Of a DNA stretch of 64,000 nt, positions 56,373 to 64,000 are shown piece after piece (position 1 is the stretch's first letter; each line of letters starts with the position of its first letter). The notes beneath the pieces are model-generated. The model did no database searches and had not been told where the DNA came from. It worked only from the letters and a program-made list of their open reading frames with translations. Both the position numbers and the translations under genes were made by a program. The DNA is from Telmatactis stephensoni. Taxonomy: Eukaryota > Cnidaria > Anthozoa > Actiniaria > Isophelliidae. The stretch is from the NCBI GenBank assembly GCA_029948255.1, contig JALIZF010001447.1, positions 186,001 to 250,000 on the forward strand. The letters are read 5' to 3'.

Positions 56373-57792
56373 AGTTGTTTCACAGATATTGGCCAGTTGC
56401 ACTCTAACTGGGCTGAACTTCTGACATTAACAGTTACATCCAATCTTACGTGTTATGCAGCTGGCCCCTGGTTATGCTCTCCTGGTTGCAGTCAACCAAA
56501 ACTGAATTCTGTGATATTACATTCATTTATGCACTATAATATTTGCATGTTTAATATTAGTACTGTCATTTAAGCCTCAGGTCTTGAAGTATATGGTTAC
56601 ATTCAAACATTATTTTTGTCTAAAGCAGAGTCATCTCTGATTTTCTGCCTCCCTGGGCTGAAAAAGAGAGAGAGAAAAATCAGTGATGTATTTATGGTAT
56701 TTGCCCCTAATTTTAACCAGATTCAATAGCATAAATTGTAGAGACCTGCTTGCTAAATTCCAAGAGAAAAGCTAAATGTCTGCAATCATGCATGTTGACT
56801 TCACATTGTTCCACTCAGCCAAAGCTTCAGAGTTATCAACACATTTTCTAGCCATGTTTACCATAAGAACTGCCTCTATAAAAATTTGCTCTCACTGATT
56901 ATGATTCTGCTTACTAATGTATGGAATGGATAAAAATTATTCCATATGTTTGTTGGGTTATCTTAGAAACAAGCCTTTTAGTATTAAATGATCAGCCTCC
57001 AAAACAAAAGGATTTCAAGTCAAGTATGACTTGCTTTGTTTCAAATGTCCTAGTGTGTATTTAATTTCTCGTAGTATGGTTGATTTTGTACCATGTGAAT
57101 GATTGATGCAAAAGGCCTAAGACAAATTAAACTGAATCTGGAAAGAAAATGAATTAGGGGATGTTAAAGTCAATGACAAATCAATAAGTGAGCTAGTATA
57201 TTGGTACTGGAACTGGATTTTAATTCAAGCTTTTCAAATAAGCAATTTACAATTGACTAGCGATGCTAAATAAATAGTAAAATCTCCCCTTTTTAAAAGG
57301 CAAAATGTTCCATCCCTGCAATTACTGCCACTTTAAGCTTTAAGATTTTTAGCTTTTTAAATTTAATTAAAATCTTATGGCAGCTTTAATATATAGCTGG
57401 GCCTTAATCCCTTAATTACCCTGCATTATCAAATAAAGTTAATATGCCCTAGGGAGGTTTAGCTTCCTAATAAGTTCAGCAGTCTTCAATAAGTGCTTGA
57501 TAAGAGTAAAGTACACTATTTGCCAATGGCTATAAAGATATCAAAAGATATGACAATATAACATTGTAAAATAAGAAAGGATCAAGTTATCTGCAGTTTA
57601 ATAAGGATCCAAGGGAATTTTTTGCAAGAGACCATAAATACTAGATAACTATATTTATTTAATGATCTCTTGGTCTTTGTTAAAAAACTAAAGCCTGCAA
57701 TTACATTTCACAGAATAAATGAATTGGAGGCAGATTGGAGGTAAGTAGTGCATATAATACTTAATATAAGTCAGCTGTTATTAATAGACATC

Positions 57793-57934
57793 TTATAATA
57801 CACTATACAAAATTACTCGATTCTGATTGGACGAGAGGAGTACAATTAAATCGTTAATTGTACTCTGCAGAGTACCTATTAAGTCGCTATGGCAACGACA
57901 ATCGTTAATTGAAATTTTGTATGGTGTATTATAA
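57793..57934. mobile_element. 142-bp hairpin MITE (TTATAATACACTATACAAAA ends)
   Basis: TTATAATACACTATACAAAA at the left and its inverted match TTTTGTATGGTGTATTATAA at the right. AATCGTTAATTGTACTCTGC and AGAGT form an inner palindrome. Confidence 0.7.
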
Positions 57935-57938
57935 ATAA

Positions 57939-58099
57939 AAAATCGCACGATCTTCTCGTACAATTCAGAATCAATAGCTACTCGTAAAGTTTTGAAAACT
58001 CTCAAATAGGACTCGCTTAAAGGCTCGTCCTATTTTGAGAACTTTCAAAACATTACTCGTACCTATTAATTCCGAATTGTACTCAAGATTGTGTGATTT
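57939..58099. mobile_element. 161-bp hairpin element
   Basis: AAATCGCACGATCTTCTCGT at the left, inverted as ...TTGTGTGATTT at the right. AAGTTTTGAAAACTCTCAAA pairs with TTTGAGAACTTTCAAAA around CGCTTAAAGGCTCG. It adjoins the previous hairpin, possibly as part of one element. Confidence 0.65.
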
Positions 58100-59074
58100 C
58101 CAATACTAATTGAAATGAAACATTCCTTTAACCTTTATTATGCAATGACTTCAAGGTCATACTATGAATTAAGAACTAATATTCTAGTCACGATTTCAGT
58201 TCCAATTCCTTTTTAGAAACACAATAAAGTCCAAACTAACATATTACATATTAAACATGTGAGATGCAATCATACAAAGAGGAGAAGAATCAGAAAGAAG
58301 CTTGATTGTTAGATGGCTAGGAGTTAACTGCATTAGGAAAGAAGGTAGATGATTGCTTTGGGAATTACAAGACTGGTAAATCTACATGTATAGCTAGGAC
58401 TTAGCCAGGTCAAGGTATTTGAACTTGGGGATGCATTGCATCCATTAGGCTCGGTCATTCTGAGAGCTGAAAAGTTTGTTTGCTGAGCTCAAAGTGTGAT
58501 AATGAGTTTAATGAGCTTGAAGTGTGATAATAAGAGTTCTTCTCGACTATATAATTATTATTCACATCTAATCATATCTTATTATAGGTAATTCTTAATG
58601 GTGCATATTAACAATGTTGTTTATCATATCATGTTATCATATCATATCACTCAATCATATCTGAGGAGATACAACCAGAAGTTTGTGCTCGGAGGACAGA
58701 ATTTTAAACTTTTTTCCAGTTTGGAATGAATTATTTAAAATGTTTTCATCTCACTTATTCTGGTGAAAACTTTCCATTTTTTAACATGCAGAAAAACATT
58801 GATATGGTTTAAAAGCATTTTTAGCAATAAGTTGATAATTTATATCCCTGGCATCGATCTGAAATACAAAAAAACATAAACATGGTCCTCAAAGTCTACA
58901 AAGTTGCATTTCATCAGAAATGATACAAGCAGATAATGTTGACTTATACTGTACAAACTAAATAAGGTATTTTTAATTATCACTACTTTCACATTTATGC
59001 ATAATCTAACTTATGTTTGAATAACTAATATTAATTTTTTATGATTAAGATCACTACATAAGCATGTTTACTAA

Positions 59075-59296
59075 GTGCTTTATTTGCTTATCACATTTTT
59101 TACTTGTCATAACAAAGCAGCCTGTTCCATATGCTGCTCCACTCATTTGCCAGAAAGTATGGAGTTTGACTCTGGAATGACTTTGGAGCAGTGGACAGAT
59201 TCAAATGCTGTACATGTTGTCAATTTGAAATCTTCTTTTGATGAGTCTGAAAAGCTTCAAAATTTGTGCCATAATCATCTGAAAAGATCTGTGTAA
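59075..59296 (+). CDS. Unrecognised ORF, possible terminal exon
   Basis: The open frame ends ...MTLEQWTDSNAVHVVNLKSS...HLKRSV. Its second half has coding-like composition and could be read from an acceptor at aaagcag (about 59120). No upstream exon or known domain was found. It may be a terminal exon of an unrecognised plus-strand gene, or chance. Confidence 0.25.
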   Translation: MLYLLITFFTCHNKAACSICCSTHLPESMEFDSGMTLEQWTDSNAVHVVNLKSSFDESEKLQNLCHNHLKRSV

Positions 59297-59562
59297 AAGA
59301 TTCTGACTTGTAGAACATTTGAGAAGGTTTGGCACATCAAAGGTGCCTAAGTGTGCTGAATGAGTTACTGTTACAATATGTGACAGACCACATTGAGTGT
59401 ATTACAGTACTGTTGTCAATTACCCAAATAAAAATTGCTATAATAAGAAATTGATTTTACAGGAATATTCGTCTTAATTTTAGGCATAATTATGAGGCAT
59501 ATGAGTGGAACAGTATATAGAATGGACCTCTACAAAGTATGTGTAGCTTGTGAACGAATAAC

Positions 59563-62424
59563 TCATTTACCGTCTGGTACAAAACGACTGATAAAGTCAA
59601 TAGGCAGAGGGAATATGATGGTAGAATTCTTCTCAGCAGAGATGGTTGTTAGAGTCTGGAGGTAACGAAGCTGGAGAGCTTGTGCATTTTCTGCAATGAT
59701 GTCTGCAGCCTCTTTGAGAGAGCGAGAAGCATTCATTTCACCCTCTGCTGCAATAACCTAGAAATGAAATAGGATATTTATTTATTAAATAAATAAATAT
59801 AATTATAATGATAAATATTATCAACATTAATGTTAGGCATATATCTACCAACCTTTGCTCTGGCCTCACGAGTTGCCTCTGCTTCAGCTGCCATGGCTCT
59901 CTGCAACTGTTGTGGCAGACGGACATCCTTACTGTGGGGTTTGAGATAAAATGAAGAAGTTAACTTACTTTCTTGCACTTTTTACTAAGTAAACAGATTA
60001 CTGTTATTAACATTCCACAATATTGGTTTATAGGGTATAGGATATTATTTTGTAGCAACTGTTTTTTTTTTTTTATATATATAATTTTTTCGCGCCTGGC
60101 GACGCACATACAATACAACTGTCAGTTGTTCATGGATTTCTAATAATTTGTTTTCTGACACCCTTTACTGACACCCTACCAACAACCTACTGACACCCTA
60201 CCAACAACCTACTGACACCCTACCAACAACCTACTGACACCCTACCAACAACCCACTGGCACCCTACCAACAACCCATTGGCACCCTACCAACAACCTAC
60301 TGGCACCCTACTAACAACCCACTGATACCCTACCAACAACCCACTGATACCCTACCAACAACCTATTGACACCCTGCCAATAAACCACTGACACCCTACC
60401 AACAACCCACTGATACCCTACCAACAACCTATTGACACCCTGCCAACAAACCACTGACACCCTACCAAGAACTACTAACACCCAACTAGTACTGGCTATG
60501 AGGTGTATTATTAATTAAAAGTGTGCCATGTCTAAAAGAAACCTTACACTTCAACTCTCTCCACTTTGACTCCCCATGGGTCAGTTGCCTCATCAAGTGA
60601 CGACTAAATAAAAAGACAAATTTACCAGTCAATTTATTATCACATATATTTATTATGTATTTAATGGCAAGGCGAATCTTTTCTTTCACAAATTGGTCAA
60701 TTTACTCACCTGCATGACATGACTGATGTTGTCTCTCTCAGTCAAGATCTCACTGAGATTTTTTGTGCCCAAGACATTCCGTAGAGTGGTCTGAGCAAGA
60801 AGACGTGTAGAGCGGTTGGCATCTTCTACATTTGTGATGGACATGGTTGCATTGTAGATTCGGAAGTACACGACAGCATCAACAGCAACTGTCACACTGT
60901 CTTTGGTCAGGATCTATTGAAAAGAAAAAGTCTGAGGGTAAGTCTGAGAGTTCATCGAAGAAACTTTCATACAGTATGTTTTCTCTTAATTTATAAACAC
61001 TGGATGAGTCTTCTCATAATAATTATTATGTATATACTGACAAGTAATCACATTCCACCTGTAGACATACTCAAATGATTTTTAGGGAACTTAGTACATT
61101 TTTCTGTTCATATGCAAAAGGTTCATAAAGATTTCAAACTGAAACATTTGGCTATTACAGTTACATGTATTACAGTTCAAGAAATTAGTAGTCTTGATTG
61201 TGTTTGATTGACGGAAGAGAATTGCCTAACTTGCACCACAAACTTCTATCTGTTGGGCAAGTATCAATGAAATCCGTGGCAATCAGGATTGTTTGCATGT
61301 CTGATTAAATGTACATACTTTAAGACAAGAGTCTCACCTGGAAATAAGGCAATAGGCTACCATGAACCCAACACAATGTTTAGATCGACAGTCACACAAA
61401 TAGGCAGAGTTTTCTACCACTGATATCAGAAAACTGTGCATATTTGTGAGACTGTCTGTCTTGAATGTTGTGTTGGGATTTATTGTGGGTGGGCTTATTT
61501 GCAGTCAAAACCTTTTGTCTGGTGCAGCATATATTATATGCAAATAGAGTTTAATATTTAATATTCTTCGATGCAAGATTACTTATTAACTTAAATATAC
61601 AATATCATGCATATGGTTCAAAATAATTAACATTCACCTCTTGAGGTGGGACATCAAAGGACACAACCCTGAGGTCCACTTTTCTGTAGGTGTCAATACA
61701 GGGAAGGATGAAGAATATACCTGAACAAGACAGAATAATGTAAATTGCTTCATAATTATAATAGTAATTTTTAATTGTGTAGTTCCAGAAAATAACCATA
61801 CACCCACCACGGAGGGAATTGGAAATTCTGGAGGGGAGGGGGGTCAGAGAAAGAACAGAATTACAGAGTTTGTAAGGAAGAAAAATGGAAGTTCCAGAGG
61901 ATGGGGGGATCCATTTACAAATTCCCTCTGTGGTGGGGGTATGGATATTTTCTGGGACTACACATTTTTAAATTTTTCCAGCAATAAGAAAGTAAATAAT
62001 AAATTAATGAAATATGTATGACAATATACAGAGGATAATTTCAAAAACAGAAAAAAAGAAGAAAGAAAAATACAGACTCCTTATGACAAGTGGATTAATT
62101 GAATTAAGGGCTTGAAGTTGATGTTTGGTTAATTCAGAAGCTTTCATGCTTTCAGACATTGAAATTCAATGTGTTTTCAACCTCAACACCATTCCTGTGG
62201 CAGCAAGCAAATGCAGGTTTGGTTGTGTGGTTGAAACATATATCAGCTGTGACTGGTAAAGTGCTCAACAGCATGTTACATGTAGTGCTAACCCAGGGCT
62301 ACAGACTTTCCTTGATGAAAAAACAATTATGAGTTCACACCATGGACATACCTGGGCCTTTGGCCCCTCCTTTCAGTAACCGACCAACTCTAAAAATAAC
62401 AGCTCGTTCATACTCTTGCACAAT
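59563..62424 (-). CDS. Stomatin family protein, copy B (5' part outside or unrecognised)
   Basis: Second stomatin gene, convergent with copy A. Exons in transcript order: 62424-62352 (73 nt), 61720-61638 (83), 60913-60710 (204), 60603-60548 (56), 59931-59853 (79), 59757-59563 (195). These are exactly the lengths and phases of copy A. The protein is nearly the same: VGRLLKGGAKGP here against [12 protein letters not shown], identical [27 protein letters not shown] against [11 protein letters not shown], and the same PDGK end with TGA. The exon for the membrane hairpin was not found between 62425 and 64000, so it probably lies beyond the window. Introns carry a 22-bp minisatellite and a MITE not shared with copy A. 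Same function class: membrane-associated SPFH scaffold. Confidence 0.92.
60154..60483. repeat. 22-bp minisatellite in a stomatin B intron
   Basis: About 15 tandem copies of TACTGACACCCTACCAACAACC with small variants (CACTGGC, CACTGAT, TATTGAC). It lies between the 56-nt and 79-nt exons and ends about 65 bp from the 56-nt exon. Confidence 0.9.
61776..61964. mobile_element. 189-bp MITE (TGTGTAGTTCCAGAAAAT ends)
   Basis: TGTGTAGTTCCAGAAAATAA at the left and ATATTTTCTGGGACTACACA at the right. The TIR continues through CCACCACGGAGGGAATT. It is in the first visible stomatin B intron and absent from copy A. Confidence 0.75.
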
Positions 62425-64000
62425 CTATAGCAACAAAATTTATTCAAATTTTATTATCAGTTGCATTGGAACAAGACTAAGGCCCTGGCTTAAAGTCTAT
62501 GGAGAAACATGTTTCTACAACATCCATGCATGCATGGTTTTATGATGAGGAAATATAATTAAACTAAATTTCAATACTTTCCAAATCAGATTTTTATTTT
62601 TCTTGACTAAAATGACCTTCCCTATTTATTTTCTTGCTCATTTTGTTTAATCAGCCTTGTCTGGCAGAAATGCTTGTTTACGTTACTGCCTAAATTTGGA
62701 AACATTGTTCTTATGCCACTGGAAACTTTTATGTCTCAGAAACATTTTTTGCATAGATCTTGACAACAAACATTGTTGCAAGAAATAATAGAAAGATTAC
62801 AAGCATTACGTACATGGGAAACGGGAAACGGCAGAGAGGATCACTGACCTGCTCTTTACGTGTCTGATGTTGCCGTTTCATCGCGAAAGTGTGTTGTTTT
62901 GCATTTGCCAAAAACTTAAAAGGTCGGTCTTTTGTTTGAGTGCCAAACATGCAATGTCAGGCGTGAAATTCATAGGTCATGTGATCCTCTTTGCCGTTTG
63001 CTGTTTCCCATGTACGTGATGCTTAATCTCTCTGACTAATGTTTCTTGGGGTAGCTAGACTTGGAAACATTTGAGAAATATGCACACTAGTGACATTTCT
63101 AGAAACGTTTCCTCATTTAATCAGGGCCTAACAATTTCTATTTGTATTAAAGACAAACTTGGAGGCAATTGTTTCTTCAACTTACAGTTGTGTTGGGATA
63201 AACAAGGCAATGAGTTAGCAATAATAAATGAGTAATTTGACAAAACAACTAACTAAAGGCCATGCGCACGGTGTTCATGTACAACCTTGTCACAGGAAAA
63301 ATCGATGAAATATTGTTTTAAAATGCTAGACGTACTCACTAATCTTTTAATGGAAATCCTTGATGTTAATACAGTTTTCTCAAGTGTATTATTTTTCAAA
63401 GTTTCATTAGTTATATAACAGAATGAGAAAAATTATTAATATATTTGTATTAATGTCCAAATAAAAATGGGTGACCTTGAAAAGCAAAGAGGATGAGGAA
63501 GTAATTAAAATTAGCTTAAACCTTCACTAAAATTAATCAATAGGTTTTGAGATTTTTTGTGTGAAAATTGCACCATTTGAAATATTATTTAGATATGAGC
63601 AAATTAAAAAATATAATAATCCAAAACAATTTGACCAGCCACCTCCTATAAAATGTATTTAATGAATTGTGTTGCTATATACCTATTTGCACAAACAATA
63701 ATTAATGACCCTTCAAAACATAGAAGCTGAGACACCAAAATGAACACTGGGAAATCTGTTGATAAGATGATTTTAAAGAATCCCATGGACGTGGACATTT
63801 CAAACAGTGGCGATATTATGACAGACAAATTCTTTGCCATTCCAAACACAGTTGTATAGCAAAATTCATAGATAAAACATATGAATATCCTATACATGTA
63901 TTACTAGTAAACCCAGGAGCCATTTCAGTCTTGGCTTCTAGGCTTGATGATGTTGAAAGGGTCAATGTTTGTGCAAATAGTTATATACAACAGAGCTTAA
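62425..64000 (-). other. Upstream of stomatin B, no exon recognised
   Basis: Expected to be intron before the 73-nt exon. Contains the MITE at 62808-63017; otherwise AT-rich. ORFs at 62729-62950 and 63646-63897 show hydrophobic stretches but do not resemble the stomatin hairpin exon (no Pro-centred hairpin, no matching donor). Confidence 0.45.
62808..63017. mobile_element. 210-bp TIR element (ACGTACATGGGAAAC ends)
   Basis: ACGTACATGGGAAACGGGAA, continuing through ACGGCAGAGAGGATCAC, is inverted as GTGATCCTCTTTGCCGTTTG...GTTTCCCATGTACGT. Short MITE-like element. Confidence 0.7.

Larger units (their letters stand above)
56373..59562. other. Spacer between the stomatin copies, right part
   Basis: AT-rich with two hairpin elements (57793-58099) and one doubtful ORF (59075-59296). 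The stomatin B 3' untranslated region is at its right end. Confidence 0.5.

Noticed and set aside
62729..62950. Membrane-like ORF as the missing stomatin B first exon
   Set aside because: It lies inside a 210-bp TIR element, lacks the Pro-centred hairpin and has no matching donor and phase.

Overview
The window is metazoan nuclear DNA. Genes are split by many short GT-AG introns, the DNA is AT-rich, and introns and intergenic DNA are full of small terminal-inverted-repeat (TIR) elements, tRNA-like SINE pieces, minisatellites and microsatellites. The proteins are animal orthologues (PPP1R10/PNUTS, MRPS18B, two stomatins). The KRBA2/Ginger-like integrase and the repeat style suggest a marine invertebrate, most probably an anthozoan such as a stony coral. 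That placement is inferred from gene and repeat style, not proven.

Layout. Positions 1-8440 are repeats: a 2.9-kb foldback element whose arms are a 10-bp minisatellite in opposite orientations (61-2937), then a degenerate 25-bp satellite (3770-8440) interrupted by a second foldback element with a 9-bp target duplication (4881-6456) and a 686-bp near-palindromic element with evenly spaced CACGTG sites (7137-7822). A short minus-strand gene start with a predicted myristoylation signal lies at 8787-9105. MRPS18B runs on the minus strand in nine exons (16681 to 9925). PPP1R10 runs on the plus strand in 26 coding exons (19593-31980). The two are head to head, the arrangement also known in human, with a compact presumed bidirectional promoter at about 16682-16850.

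From 31981 to 43571 the DNA is mobile-element territory. It holds several MITE families, minisatellites, a TIR element with an 8-bp target duplication that carries a broken RecQ-like helicase ORF and G-rich ends (38916-40222), and a Ginger/KRBA2-type transposon with an intact 555-residue DDE integrase ORF (41292-42956). From 46159 to 62424 two stomatin genes face each other tail to tail: copy A on plus (46159-48975) and copy B on minus (62424-59563). They share the same exon lengths, so they are an inverted duplication. The 10.6 kb between them holds MITEs, a 1.1-kb TIR element and one doubtful ORF. The first exons of both stomatin genes were not found; copy B probably continues beyond 64000.

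How the genes relate. PPP1R10 encodes a nuclear PP1-targeting and transcription-termination factor, and MRPS18B a mitochondrial small-subunit ribosomal protein; only their promoter links them. The stomatins are membrane scaffold proteins. No operon-like pathway is present. The mobile elements are the other major content and form several nests. All exon coordinates were read by hand from splice signals, reading phase and protein similarity; lengths and phases close exactly for MRPS18B (738 nt) and PPP1R10 (2388 nt).
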